Shown: positions 48,203-60,484, counted from the stretch's first letter. The stretch: DNA of 64,000 bases from Letharia columbiana (GCF_014066305.1 NW_023501042.1:558001-622000), one strand, 5' to 3'. Made by a program: numbers and translations. The notes: generated from the sequence alone by a model not told the origin.

Positions 48203-49832
48203 CAATAATCAAGAGCTGGAGGAAGAAATCTCAGGGCACAGAGAGGCATGAAATATGAAGAAGGCTACACCAAGGCGCACGGCAAGCCCGCTCGTGCTCG
48301 AAGTTTGGAATGGGCCTCCTTCGGTCAGCCATTGCGCCCTCGCGCCCAATGCCCGTCAGCACTAGCCCAACAACCACAGAACCACCCATGTTCATCACCA
48401 CATTTCTTGGGACATAGGCCCTCTTTGTTATTTCGAGCATGCCGGTTTGGACTGCGGTCAGCGAGAACGCATGCCGCACTATCGTGAGTTCGAAACAACG
48501 AGTCACCACAAGCATCCCATTTTGTCGCAGGACCCTGTCAGTATCGCTTTCTGGACCCTCAAATCAGCATGAGGGGATGCGTTGACACAATCGCCGAGCG
48601 TCATCTTTTCTGTCAACACGAATCTTAAATTTGCATAATTATTGAGCGTCTTTGATACTGATCATTCTTTGTGTTAGCGTGGCGTTGGAGATGGGGGACT
48701 GACTGTTCTATTGTTAAAGACGAGCCCAGCTGAAATAAAACCAATGATCTGGAGCTCAGCTTGTTGACTGCAGTGCAGTGATGGTGACAAGTTTTAGCAA
48801 GTTGTTGAATTTGGCTCAATCGTCTTCCGCATGACGACAATTAGTATCCCCAGTCTGGCATCATGCAAAAACTACGATTCGTCCCATTCATGCAGGCTAT
48901 CGCAAGCAATGCCTTGATCGATTCGAGCCCCTCCTTTCTTGTTGGTCATTATTTCGAGATCGCCTTCGCGGCTAGTACAGCTGCAGAAGCGCGTGCATAG
49001 TGGAGCATCTGACCATGTATGTCTACAGTAGGAGCTTCTCAGCAGTACAGTACTCCCTTTCTCAAGTAAAACCACATCTGACCGTCTTCCACCAGTTCTG
49101 CGTCCTCAAGACTCCGCGGTAGTTGACCCAACTCCGGGATCTGACAATGGCGCTGCTGTTCCCACCTCCCGCCTCCGTTCCGCTGTTTGGCTTTAACCCC
49201 TTCCTCGTCTACATCCTTAAAGGTATACCATCTCGTATCGCAAGCTGCGTCAATTCAAAGGTCCATTTCTGGCGTCCTTACCACATTGTTTGCTATTCAA
49301 GGCCACACTCCATGGTCGAATTGCTCCAGCCGTCGCAGGCCCGTTAAGGAAGTATGGTGAGGCTTCGCGATGCTATAACAATTTCGTAAGAGAAAAATAA
49401 ATAATCTACAAAAGCTCTCCGGCCTGGGTTAGTCCGAAGCTACTTCATACCAATGACCTGGTTGTGATGCAAGCGACGATCAAATTTCACACTAGGCACA
49501 CAATGCGATGGTACGCGACTGCACCAGACGCAGGCTTTGCATTTCTTTACAAAGAAGCGAAGAAACCCACCAAAGTTTCCGGGCGTCCATGAAATGAGGC
49601 ACATTTGTATAATCTCAAGCTACTGCTGATACTCGGCAAAGAACTCCCCACCCTCGAATTCACCGTCAACGCCCGAATCCTTGACCTCATCCGACGCATC
49701 TTCACCACCAACCAAGCCTTCGATATGCCACTTTCGTTCAATAAATCACTATGAGTATCCTCACATGGCCATATTTCCTGACATGATCTCCCGAATAAGC
49801 GCACACCCCACAGCGTCACCACCAGCGCGCGC
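48203..49832. other. No gene seen
   Basis: Convergent spacer between the glycosyltransferase and P450 genes. Only shadow frames. Confidence 0.4.
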
Positions 49833-51828
49833 TTAATATTTTCCCATCTCCCGCCCTCTAAACATCATCTCCTGCTCCCAAAACATTCCAACCGCCCACC
49901 TCTTATGCACAAATCTCCTCTCCGGATCCTTCGCCTTTACTTCAAACCGCCTCAGAATCTCCAAACACAATTTCTGCATCTGCATCTGCGCCAGATATTT
50001 CCCCGTACACTGCCTCGTCCCGTAACCCCACCACATCCCATACCGTTCCATCCGCGCACTGCGCTCTTGATCCTCCAACCATCGCTCGGGCCGGAACGTA
50101 TCGGCGTCCTCGCCAAAGACGGCGCGGCTGCGATGGATGATGTACGGCGAAGCGGCCATCTCCGTCCCCGCCGGGATGACCTCGCCGTCATACACCAGTC
50201 CGCCCGCCGAGACATAGCGAGGCAAGATGGTCTGCGCGGGGGACTCGAAGCGCAAGCATTCGCTGATGCAGGCCATGAAGTACGGGAGGGCGGTCGTTTC
50301 GGCGTGGGAGACGACGGGGCCGGAGAGGGCGCCGCGGCGCTCGAAGTCGGTGATTTCGGCCATGAGCGTGCGGTAAATGGAGGGATTTTGGGTGACGTGG
50401 TCGATGAAGGGGGAGATGAAGGCGGCGAGGCCGTCGAGGGCGGCGGAGGTGAAGAGGATATGCTCGGCGGCGATTTCGGAAGGGCTTAGGGATTCGCGGC
50501 TTGGGTTAGGGATCAAGAGGCTAGGGAAGATGTCAGTGGAAGTGGTGGATGGGAAGTTATGCGGGTAAAGGGAGGGGGGGAGGTGAACCTGTCGAAGAGG
50601 CAAGGCCGGAATTTGAGATGGGGTTCCGTTGATCGTTTGACCATCATGTTCTCGTAGTTCTGCAGGAGAAGATTAGTGATTGGGAAGCGTGTTGAACAAA
50701 GGAAGATTCGGGGTTGCCTGTACGTCTGTGAGTTTCTTGATGCCTTTTGAAGCCTTCAGGTACGGCACGACCAGTTTCTTCAAGAGAGCGTTTTTGATGA
50801 GAGGGATGAAGAGCCAGGGTAGAACTGCTACGGTACCGACCATAGAGTATGCGCTTTGTATAGCATCGATCAGTCCGTTGACGTCGTGTCCCCGTGCGAC
50901 GCATCCCAGCGGCTCGCCGTAGGCGATGTGACTGTAGACATCGGCAAGCCACCAACTGAGGCATAGGCGTTAGAAACTCTCTAAAATCAAGTAAAAGCCA
51001 GTTCACAAGACGAGTAGTCGCAATCACGAATCTAGCAGAGCCTTGCGGGCAAGAGCCCAGACAGCGCAAACAACATACCTCAGGCGGTGGGAAGAGGATG
51101 CTCAAGTATTACGAAAGTACATGTAGCGTAGAATTCGGAAATAAGACCTACCGAACGTACTCTGAAAAGTCGACAGCTTCGTGTGCCGTAGATCTCTGTT
51201 TGATCCTATCGCACAATTCTGCAATCCGTTCATCGATTGTCTTTTCGAACTTCTTCAGGGTCTTCATCGAGCACTGTGCACTCAGGCAGTGGATGTCTGG
51301 AGTACAATAGCTGGGAACAGAGGACTTTGACTTACGCATGGAGCCACGATCTTCGACTTCCTAGCATGCTCCCTATTATCCAACGTTTGAAACATTCCAA
51401 CCGCGTTGCCAAACAGCCAGGAGCTATAGAAAGGTGTTTTGTCAGCCCGCGCATGATAAATGTCCGGTAACAGGCGTGGGTCACAGAACGACAAAAGGTT
51501 GGGAGCGAGACGGATGAGAGGCCCTTGCATCAACGATTATGCATTAGCCCATTTTCTCTAGATCAACGCGATTGGAGTAGAAACCGTGTTCTTGGTGCAG
51601 TTTTAGACCCTCTGTTGGGATCGAATTGATGGCGTAGAATTTGTATAAGTCTGTTACACTACCCCAAAATGGTCCAGGATACCTCGACAAAGGATGGAAA
51701 TAGCGATTGTAGACTGCTTTGTAGACGAGAAACGCGGCAAGAGCTAGGAAGGTTATGAATAGGAACCCGGGCAGAATGACACCTGGCAACCTCCAAGCAT
51801 CTGTTATAAAATTGGTTGTGAAATGCAT
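49833..51828 (-). CDS. Cytochrome P450 monooxygenase (514 aa, five introns)
   Basis: Exons on the minus strand: 51,828-51,585, 51,523-51,336, 51,273-51,152, 50,955-50,724, 50,659-50,589 and 50,520-49,833. Introns are 61, 62, 196, 64 and 68 bp, all GT..AG and frame-consistent. An N-terminal membrane anchor (GVILPGFLFITFLALAAFLV) is followed by the proline-rich hinge YFHPLSRYPGPFWGS. Helix K ExxR is Glu373-Cys-Leu-Arg376, PERW is at 430-433, and the haem loop is WGYGTRQCTG with Cys457 as the iron ligand. The I-helix region (about 305-320) reads HILFTSAALDGLAAF and lacks the usual A/G-G-x-D/E-T-T, so the oxygen-activating Thr is missing. The protein should sit on the ER membrane. Length is normal for fungal P450s. 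Type resembles pisatin-demethylase or secondary-metabolism P450s; substrate unknown. Confidence 0.85.
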
Positions 51829-52873
51829 GACTGTAGATAGTGTTGGAAGATTGTATTCCTGGTGTAGTCTATAAAATAGAAGGATGAGAATGGTTGAAAG
51901 AGCAACATCGAGCGGTCCTGTATCGGTTAACTCCGGCATTCCACACACCCCCCTCTCCCTCCCCCCACACCACCACACCCACACACACACACACACACAC
52001 GTCCTCGATCCAGGCAGAAGCAATCCAACAGACCACAACGATACATCAACAGCAACTAAATGGGGCGATGGACGTTCGACCGAGATAATTTCGATGAGCT
52101 GGAGCTCCTTTCGGTAGGATCTTTTATGCGGCTGTGTTATACGGATATGCTCGAGGCTTTTTCGTGCAGAATTGCATGGTAGACATGACTGGAGCTAATG
52201 GATTTGATGCGATCAAATGCATGCCACGGGAAGTTTGTGTAGATATCACAGAGGCTCCTATCGGCGATTTTTTCAGAGAATGTGACATTAGCATACGGCT
52301 AGGCCTCAACCGGGTCCAAGCACGACGTAGGTCATCTCCAACGCTGTGACCCAGACGAATGTGGGTTGCTCTTAGAGCTGTCATGCTGTAGGAGCAATTA
52401 CGAGATGCACTCGGGTCGGGCTCAATGTTTGGTCATCGCTTACCTAGCGGACAAGACCGGAGATTTATCTCTCGACTCGGCAGCCTATTGGATCCGTTCT
52501 CTGCAGGATCCCGCTAGAATACGACATGAAAATCTCTCACATGTCCTTGACCATCAAAGTAGTCGAAGACGTTTTCTGCAGCATTGCCTCAGAGCGGAGC
52601 AACCATGACCTGTGTACATGCCTTGAAAGAAGGGCGTACGCGTTTTATTGAGACTTTCAGGAGGTTGGCATTCAAGCTTAGCTCGGTCTTAAGCGTCCCA
52701 AGGCATCCTTTCGATCCTCCAATCCCTGATTCACCCAGAAGTGTAAAATATAATAGTAGTCTATTTAATTAAGAAGTAGTAGTAGCTATAGTAGTAGTAA
52801 CTATCTATATCGGATTTATCGGGTTTAAGAGCGTGCAAATGGGGGTAACTTGCAAATAGGGCTGGAAACGAGT
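51829..52873. other. P450 upstream region; no other gene seen
   Basis: Includes a CA microsatellite at about 51,970-52,000, which lies 140-175 bp upstream of the P450 start codon, and an AT-rich spot with TAGTAG repeats at 52,750-52,810. Confidence 0.45.
51960..52002. repeat. CA dinucleotide repeat
   Basis: CACACACACACACACAC-type run after CCCCACACCACC, in the presumed P450 promoter. Confidence 0.8.
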
Positions 52874-52883
52874 AATCTCAATA
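52874..52883. repeat. Target-site duplication, left copy
   Basis: AATCTCAATA immediately before the left TIR; the right copy differs at one base. Confidence 0.7.
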
Positions 52884-53667
52884 GGGCAAATTACCGAATC
52901 ATACCCCGAAAGTACGAATCCTTACCGAATCATACCCTAATTACCGAATCATACCCCTACATCAAATCACACTCAAATATGGGGTATGATTTGGTAATTT
53001 GTTATTGCTTGGGGTATGATTTAGTAAGTTATCAAAGTGGCCTAAAATATAAAGCAGATAATCCGCGATCTGGCTTATTCGATCATAGAAATAAGGGAGT
53101 TTCTCCGACCGCATTTGATAAGAATTCTATCAGCCTAAAAACATTTAGACGAAAGCCGAGTGGGCGAAATTTAGCCCGAGGGATGTCCGCATTTCACGCT
53201 GTAGACACCACTATTCGGGTCCTGTAGGCCCCGTAAGGCCCCCGAAGGTAATTTTTATTACGCTGCGCAACGGGGCGGGGTAAGCTTCGAGGGTTAAACT
53301 TAGTAACTTAGCTAAAAAGCTTTCGGGGGTATCTGCGCTTGACAGCCAGGTAACCCTTGTTGGGTTTATCTCGTAGGGCCTTCGTAGGGCCCCGTAGGGC
53401 CACTGCTAACAATCCCCGCCCCGAACCCCGCCCGCAGCGTAATACACCGTTATTATAATTAGTCGACGACTATACCAGACGCTCAGTAAGCCTACCACTA
53501 CCATTAACTTCATTAAAGTTTTAGTTAATCAAATCATACCCCGCAATGGCAAATTACCGAATCATACCCCATATTTGGGTGAAATTTGGTGTAGGGGTAT
53601 GATTCAGTGAATTGGGTATGGATTGGGTAAGGATCCATACTTTTGGGGTTGAATTAGTAATTCGCCC
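52884..53667. mobile_element. Mutator-like non-autonomous DNA element (784 bp) with long TIRs
   Basis: Left end (from GGGCAAATTACCGAATCATA) and the reverse complement of the right end (ending TAATTCGCCC) align over about 145 bp with few mismatches. Both contain several copies of ACCGAATCATACCCC and of its complement GGGGTATGATTTGGTAATT. The flanks are AATCTCAATA (52,874-52,883) and AATCTTAATA (53,668-53,677), a 10 bp direct repeat with one C/T difference, as expected of a target-site duplication. Long TIRs plus a 9-10 bp duplication are typical of Mutator-like elements. The inside has GGGGCCTAC-like CG-rich subrepeats and no transposase, so it needs a partner in trans. Confidence 0.8.
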
Positions 53668-53677
53668 AATCTTAATA
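53668..53677. repeat. Target-site duplication, right copy
   Basis: AATCTTAATA immediately after the right TIR. Confidence 0.7.
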
Positions 53678-54524
53678 GCTGCTGAACTTAATGCGCTGAT
53701 CGTCTTCGACCACCGAATGATTAATTCGGACCCTCCGCGAAGCTCTGCAGCAAAATCAGTGCCAGCCCTACTCCTATTTTATTCTCCGGGGATCGACTGG
53801 AGCGCATTAGCTGAACCTTGGAGCTCCAAGCGCAAGATCCAGGCAACCGTTCTCGCCCTTCAAGCTAAAGAAAATCCCGGCATCTTGGTGCAGGAGTCTT
53901 GGCGTCGAGGACTTTTGGTGTAGACCTCCGTCAATTGGTCTGAGAGATAATACAAATAGAGGACGGATGGGGAAAGTGATAAACAGCCTTAAATTTGCCT
54001 TGAAACGAACGGTCCGGAGGATCGGGAGCTTTCCGTTTCAATGACTGCATAAATGCCTCACACCGCTCGCATGTTCCCCGTTCTCCGAATCGCCACCGGA
54101 TGAGCCCATCTGCAGCTTCGGATTTATTCTTTTCCTCTACTTTTGCTCTCCGATTGAGACAAGTGTGGGTACCTCGTCAATGCTCGGTGTCCGTTGTGTA
54201 GTATATCGCTTAGACATACATGCACAAACAGGGTTAATACCCTCTGATGCAATTACGCACATTGCCGGTCATGAGCTCGACCAGTGTGGAATGTCGTCAG
54301 ATCTGCGCGGAGACGGCAGTAGAAGGATCGCGGAATTCCTTAGTGGTCGCTGCGGAATACGTTTTCATCGGCACATGACATCCTTCTCGCCTTCTCCTAC
54401 AAGTCTTGGGACTCTTTGCAAAGTCTCTTGAGATCACCAGACGGTGTGAGGCTTATGTTTGGCCTGCGTGTAATAGAAACATAAAGCATCTTTATTCAAT
54501 TTCGTTCAATCAGAATACCCCAAC
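53678..54524. other. No gene seen
   Basis: Upstream region of the rhodopsin-domain protein gene; short frames only. Confidence 0.4.
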
Positions 54525-55892
54525 ATGGATTCCTTGGAACCCCCGGCCGGAGGTGATCAGAACAGAGGCCCCGAGTTGGTTGCCGTTATTTGGGTCTTCA
54601 CCGCGCTGGCCTCCTTCGTTGTTAGCCTCAGGCTGTTCACAAGGGTCAAAATCTTGAAAGAGACTGCTCTTGATGATGTATTTACATTTCTTTCTCTGGT
54701 AAGCTCGCGCTCTTGGTTGTATCTTTCTTCTTCAGTTGGCCGGATATCTACTCAAATGGTCCGGTACAGGTTCTCATTCTGGTATGCACTTCTGTCATTA
54801 CTGCCAGTGTGAGCGCCGGCATGGGACGGCATGGATACTACCTCTCACCCCACCAGAGAATACAAGCGACGAAGCTCAACTATATATCCAACCCTTTTGG
54901 TATTATGGCGTACTCACTTCCCAACTTGTCAGTTGCAATCTTTCTCAATAGGATTTTACGCCTTCCAAGATTGCAAAAATGGCTTCTGTACAGCGTGCCA
55001 ATCGCCCAGTGTGTGATTGCAGGGATATCCTGCGTTTTATTGTTCGCTCAGTGCACACCCTCCCGGTTTCTTTGGGATCCTGCAATTCCCGCGAGGTGTC
55101 TTTCCGCGACAGTACTCACTGGATACTCCTACTTCGTCGGAGGTGAGCATTCGGATATCACCATAACGATCATGTGTTGCTGACCTACTCGCTACAGCGT
55201 ATTCTGCATTCACAGATGTCTTCCTCGCGATCATACCTGCATTTGCGTTCTGGAAACTTCAAATGAAGCCCAAAACCAAGCTTGGATTGTGTTTTCTGAT
55301 GAGCACCACGGCCTTGTACGTATTGGAGTGCCATGTAGCGTACCGGAAAATCTGACATTTCCAGTGCCGCAATATGTGCGATTGTCAAAACATCTAAACT
55401 CAATGAGCTGGCTGATCTGGCTGATTTTACATGTGCGTACCTCGTATCCAGTGCGGCTCTGAGGTCGTTCGATCATCGCTGACAGCTGCATCAGATGCCA
55501 GTGTGGACCTTTTGATTTGGGCCGTGTGAGTATTTTATGTCACTCTTGAGGCTTCACCAACTCTGATACTTGTTTGTTTACACAGTGTTGAGGCGGATGT
55601 GATCATCATTGCCGCCTGCATTCCAAGCCTCCGTCCATTCGCTTTATCTGTCGGCCAGTCCCTCCGGGATAGTAATGGCAAGTCTCGCCCCAAACGAGCT
55701 TGGTATCAACAGCATAGCAGTGATGTACCTCTTGCATTGAAGCCGATGGTACCGGGTGAGAATGGCAATGGATCCAACAATAGCACCGAGGGTGGGTTGA
55801 GTCGCGCTAGCTCGACTCCACCGAAGGTGGTTCAAGAAAACCAATTGAAATCGTACTCGAGGGGCATTTCAAATCATGTCCAACAAAGCTAG
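54525..55892 (+). CDS. Rhodopsin-domain (PTH11-like) integral membrane protein (359 aa, five introns)
   Basis: Exons 54,525-54,698, 54,770-55,142, 55,198-55,315, 55,365-55,432, 55,486-55,525 and 55,586-55,892. Introns are 71, 55, 49, 53 and 60 bp, all GT..AG and in frame; the small 68 and 40 bp exons are typical of this family. The order matches fungal rhodopsin-domain proteins: helix 1 (LVAVIWVFTALASFVVSLRL), LDDVFTFLSL, helix 2-3 region with GMGRHGYYLSPHQ, KLNYISNPFGIMAYSLPNLS, SVAIFLNRIL, helix 4-5 with a CTPSRFLWDP loop, AYSAFTDVFLAIIPAFAFWK, then VDLLIWAVVEADVIIIAACI and PSLRP before the cytosolic tail. The family includes PTH11-like G-protein-coupled receptor candidates of the plasma membrane, many of unknown ligand. 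No CFEM domain precedes it. Confidence 0.85.
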
Positions 55893-56736
55893 AATAGTTG
55901 TAGCGAGAAGAAGAAAGGAATGAGGTAATTAGAACTCTAGTTTGCAGACTTTGGGCTTCGACAGTGTAGATCAGACGGACACAATTCTTGCAATTCTAGC
56001 GAGACCTTAGGCGTTGGAAATGGTTGCGAGGTAAGAGTTGCCTTTCGCCCACATGAGCACCAAGAAGTAGTGACCTAAAAGGAGCTTCTCCCACGGATAA
56101 GAGTGTAGGGTTCCAAGACAGAAGATGATTAGCGCAAGACAGATACATCCGAGTAAGTAAGATTAGAAGGCCAGTCTAGGCTCTCTACAAACTCACCGTT
56201 GCCGAAAACGATCTGATAGAGGATGTCATTGCTCTCCCGTAAATCTTGGTCGCCGAGTTACAAACTGTCGATCCACGAGCACTAATCGTATGGGAACACG
56301 CTACACTTAATGCAGGTGAAGTCTGCCTGGCTGGACCCCCACCGTGCATATGCATGTCAGATGCTTGATCCGTTGGCAATGATGATTCCCTGTATTTCCC
56401 GAGGTGGATGATATTCGTACCATGAAGCGGCTGAAGCGTGATGACGAGTTCTGCGCTCTCCCATCCACATCCTATCTTTTTCGGAGTTCCAGGGGGCTGT
56501 TCGGGACTAGCGCCTTGGCAACGATTTACATGTCACTGTACCTTCCTTACCTTACCTACTTACTTACTTCTAATTAGCTTTAGAATCTTCGTCACTCACC
56601 CACCATAGAATTGAGCTGACACCTTCCTCAAATTTGTATTATAAGACGCCTTCTTCTACCAACATTTGCCCTTTAGACTCTTCCCTCTCTCGAAAAGCCC
56701 TCCGTTTCTAGCAACAGCCGTCCAGTTTGTGACTGC
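55893..56736. other. No gene seen
   Basis: Promoter region of the O-methyltransferase gene, with a pyrimidine-rich stretch from about 56,640. Confidence 0.4.
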
Positions 56737-58210
56737 ATGATCATGGCTTTATCCACAGATCACTCCACGCGAAGCGTAGCGGACATCCTAGGAGCTATTG
56801 CCGCATCTACTGAAGCTGTTGCCCAACAAAAGCCAGGAGCACGGGAGAAAGTACTGGCCTTGTCCCATCAATTAGTATCTGCTCTCGAGACGCCAAGCGA
56901 AACAATACAAAGGATGGGATGGGCAGAGGTATGTGACTCGTCTCCAAAAGCGTACAAGTCTCATGGGGTCTTACGCTGAGTCTCGTCAGCCTGCCCGATT
57001 TGCTGCAACTCAACTCGCTGTCGACCTCAAAATCTTCGAGAAGCTCGAAGAAGCGCATGATGCTCCCGTAAGCCTGTCCGATCTGACAAAATCTACAGGT
57101 GCGGATGCTGCGTTGCTCGGTGGGTTGTCTTCCATTGTGCCTTCGACGTTCAAGGCTCCCAAAAGCGGGAACGCTCACTACTTGCATAGCCAGGACAATG
57201 AAGCATCTTTCGGCCATGGACGTGGTTGGTGAAACAGGGGCAGACGAATATATTTCTACACCAATCTCGACCGCCTTGACCGTTCCCAAGTTTCGCGATG
57301 GGATAAGCTATCTGTATGCATGCCCCTCCGCAGGATTGTCACTCTTCGTACTGATCCATTTCCTGAAGCTTCAATGTTGCCGGACCTTCATTTCACTCCA
57401 TCCCTGCTTACCTGAAGGCAACCGGGTACGGAAACCCGGGAAACATCGCTGACGGTCCCTTCCAATTCGCACACAAAACGCAGAACCCTTTCTTCATCTG
57501 GCTCGCCGAGCACCCAGGATACGGAGAACAGTTCAATAACTACATGAGCGGATATCGCCAGGGAAAGCGCAGCTGGTGTGACGAAGGCTTCTACCCCGTG
57601 ATGGATCGAATTGGCCAGGGGCTGAATCCCGAAACGCCGCTTCTTGTCGATGTGGGTGGTGGCCTCGGTCATGATCTGCTCGAGCTCAGGACCAATCACC
57701 CCGAGCTCTCCGGCCGTCTGATCCTTCAGGATCAGCCCGACGTCATCAAGCAGGTTGGGAATGCCGCGGAAGGCATTGAGCTGGCTGTTCACGACTTCTT
57801 TACTCCCCAACCTGTCAAAGGTATGTCCCAAATCGTACATACCCGTGTCCGTTACACCAGACCTGGCAGGACTAAAATTACTACAATCTGCAGGCGCCAA
57901 AGCGTACTATCTCCACTCCGTACTTCACGACTGGGACGATGCATCGTGCCTTCAGATTCTTCACAACATTGTCCCAGCCATGACACCTGGATACTCCAAG
58001 CTCCTGATCAACGAGAATGTAGTACCAGACTTTGGAGCAGCGTGGCCGATCACTTCGATGGACTGGCTGATGATGGCGTTGGGCGCGGTGAAGGAGCGGA
58101 CGGAGAGGCAATGGCGAGGTTTATTACAGCAGGCCGGGTTGGAGGTCAAAGGAATCTGGACCTATGAGCAAGGAACCGAAAGCTTGATTGAGGCTGAGGT
58201 GGCAGTATAA
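56737..58210 (+). CDS. SAM-dependent O-methyltransferase (404 aa, four introns)
   Basis: Exons 56,737-56,928, 56,990-57,119, 57,190-57,313, 57,369-57,820 and 57,894-58,210; introns 61, 70, 55 and 73 bp, all frame-consistent. The second in-frame ATG at 56,743 could be used instead. The N-terminal dimerisation/winged-helix part reads AEPARFAATQLAVDLKIFEK. The SAM-binding motif I is LLVDVGGGLGHDLLEL (about 240-255), followed by DQPDVIKQV. The catalytic segment is YYLHSVLHDWDD with His311 as the likely base, then KLLINENVVPD and TSMDWLMMALGAVKERTERQ. This is the plant/fungal caffeate-type O-methyltransferase family (PF00891), which in fungi mostly methylates hydroxyls of polyketides and other aromatic metabolites in the cytosol. 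The P450 5 kb upstream could act in the same pathway, but no backbone enzyme is seen. Confidence 0.88.
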
Positions 58211-59290
58211 GAGGGAGGAGCGGCCGTGCGCTCATTGCGCGGAGGAGCGAAGTGGGTGTGCTTTTCAAACCAGCAGCAGCAGCTCAACAGTCAACCACAC
58301 ACAATTCCCAACCCTTCCTTCTACGCGAGATGAAAGACCAAGCCAAGCCTTGAACAAAGTCTCGACTCGTCACCAGGAAAATAACTATGCCAAAACAGGA
58401 CCCGCATACCGCACTCCCACCACGCCTCAATCCCACGACATTTCCTCCCCCCACCTCCCACCCAACCAGCATCGACCGACGACCGGATCACCTCAGCGAT
58501 CTCCGGCGCTCGAAAAAGCCACGACTTTTCCCCCGCGCGGTTGGCGCCCCGTCCTTCAATTCGACCCGTTCACAAAATGTACACGTGTATGACGGGGTGA
58601 AAGGACGCAAGGTCAGGCTCGTAGATGGAGTTCGATGGTATCGTGACGATACGATACGATACGATACGATTGATTGATTGATTGGTTAGACATGTGTATG
58701 TCATACGTGGATATTCCCAAAGTTTTCAACCGTCTCACGCTACTCTACTCATAGTACGCGCCAACACAGCTCGCTTCGATTCCTTCCTTCGTAATATACT
58801 TTGCTTTTGCCAATGGACACCTTTCGCCATCGAAGTCTTCGATCTGACAGGCACCGTCTTATTCCATCATGTCACGCCTCGCGGAGACACCCACCGAGGT
58901 ACCATAGCTCGCTGCATCCCATCTTAACGAACGCAGAGGAATCAAGCCTCAATCGCATCTGCAGTACCACCCGTTGCGTTGTAGTGGAGTCTGCTCTGTA
59001 TGGTGAAATCAGCATGGATTGGTTTCAGTATAGAAACACGGCCCTACCGGTTCCTCTCTTGCCCAGAACGATGCTCGCCCATCACAGCCTTGCGGACAAT
59101 GTCAAAGCGTGTCCGGTTCTGAGGGGGACAAGACTATCCGCTGGGTTAGCGCAGAAGCAGCAGGGTTTGGTGACGGTGAGTTGCAGGGTTATCGTCGACC
59201 ATCGTACGGAAATCCACAACGTACCGCACACGTAGAGACGATACCGCCAAACACGCACACTCGGGGACAGAGAACCTGGCGACGAGATAT
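58211..59290. other. No gene seen
   Basis: C-rich sequence, with an ATACG pentamer run followed by ATTG repeats at 58,636-58,690. Frames of 60-145 codons overlap on both strands without support. Confidence 0.4.
58636..58690. repeat. GATAC and GATT microsatellites
   Basis: About five GATAC/ATACG units run directly into about five ATTG units. Confidence 0.8.
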
Positions 59291-59595
59291 CAGGGCAGGT
59301 AGGGTAGACCTATACCAAGCGCTGTTCATCTCTCCTTTTCCCAAGATCAAGTTCGTCGAGATAGGGACAGACCCGTAACATGGGTTTCGAGTACATTAGC
59401 GCCACACTCCACTCTACTCCATGCTCCACGAATCCTCACCTCGGGTCCTCAACCTACCGTCAATTTCAGAGGGTGGCGGCCTTGTGCACTGACGGCTTCA
59501 ATCGTTCCGCACCTGATATCTTGCCCTTCTTCCATCTTCCCTGCCTCCAAGAACTTCGTGGCGTAACAGTGCCTGATGATCTCCCATTCTCCTAG
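59290..59595 (+). pseudogene. Possible remnant of an F-box/LRR-like hypothetical protein
   Basis: Two adjacent frames give DLYQALFISPFPKIKFVEIG (to 59,378) and, from 59,380, FQRVAALCTDGFNRSAPDIL followed by PFFHLPCLQELRGVTV. This resembles the usual fungal F-box/LRR-like pattern in which a leucine-rich strand, an acidic loop and PF..LP..+.L.G follow one another. The frames are shifted against each other and there is no intact N-terminus. It may be a decayed fragment or a chance resemblance. Confidence 0.25.
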
Positions 59596-60484
59596 CCTGC
59601 TACACCCCCTCGTGCGGACCCCTGGCAAATACTGCGCCTACAAAGAAGCCACTTGAAAGAAGCCGCCTAGGGGCGCAGTTGCCAGTTGCGGCACCAAAGC
59701 CCCGTGGTGCTCGAGTACGACTTTTGCTGTGCAATATCATATCACGTCGAAGATTTGACCGGTTCGAATCCTCGCTTGCGATCGGCTGGATCACGCTTAC
59801 TCTAGCGCACGTGAAGACGTGAAGACCACCCTTGAGATTTTGAGAATCTCGGTCCATTTCTTCTATAGTCGTGCTTACGGCTTGACATTGAGGTTAATGT
59901 CAAGGATACTTTCAGCTTTGAAGTTGTAGATGTAATTGAAAAAGATATTGTGTACCAAAACAAAGTTAAATGAAGGCCTTGGATTGAGAAGGTATTGAAG
60001 ATAGGAAAAGGAGACGCTGCTTCTAATCTTTACGTCCAGATGTTAGACCCCGTCCGGAGTACAATTCGAGGTGAAGTAAGCCCTACCCAAGCTCGAACAA
60101 TTTCGAAACTTCTCACTTTGACGAGCTGCTGGATTACATATTCCCAACGACAAATCAAGGAACGATGCCAAGGAAGCCAAGCTTTCCACCGCTACCGGCA
60201 TCTACCGGGAACAGAAGCTTGATTTGGGCGCCAAGAAACCGGTTTTAGCCGCTAAGACGCGTCGTCCAATTTCAAGATTCATTCCTTGCCAGGCTTGCTT
60301 GTTTCACCCTTTCCACACCTTCATTAATCCTCTTAACCATCTCATCTCACCTCACCGCCATCATCCCCTCGCACCTCTCTCTCATCCCAACCAGATCAGC
60401 CGATACCCACCTTCGTTATCCCAAGCTCACAGCCTCTCGATACCTTCCTTACAGCCAACCACTCCCCGCCCAACCACAGCAAAA
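59596..60484. other. No gene seen; pyrimidine-rich leader upstream of the CYSTM-like gene
   Basis: From about 60,290 to 60,480 the + strand is strongly C/T-rich (CACCT, CCCACC, CTCTCTC), as often found in fungal promoters and 5' untranslated regions just before the transcription start or ATG. Confidence 0.45.

Noticed and set aside
49905..50489. 194-codon plus frame
   Set aside because: Antisense shadow of P450 exon 6.
57388..57900. 170-codon minus frame
   Set aside because: Antisense shadow of O-methyltransferase exon 4.
59745..59785. B-box-like GGTTCGAATCC
   Set aside because: The flanks do not form a T stem and no tRNA fold surrounds it.
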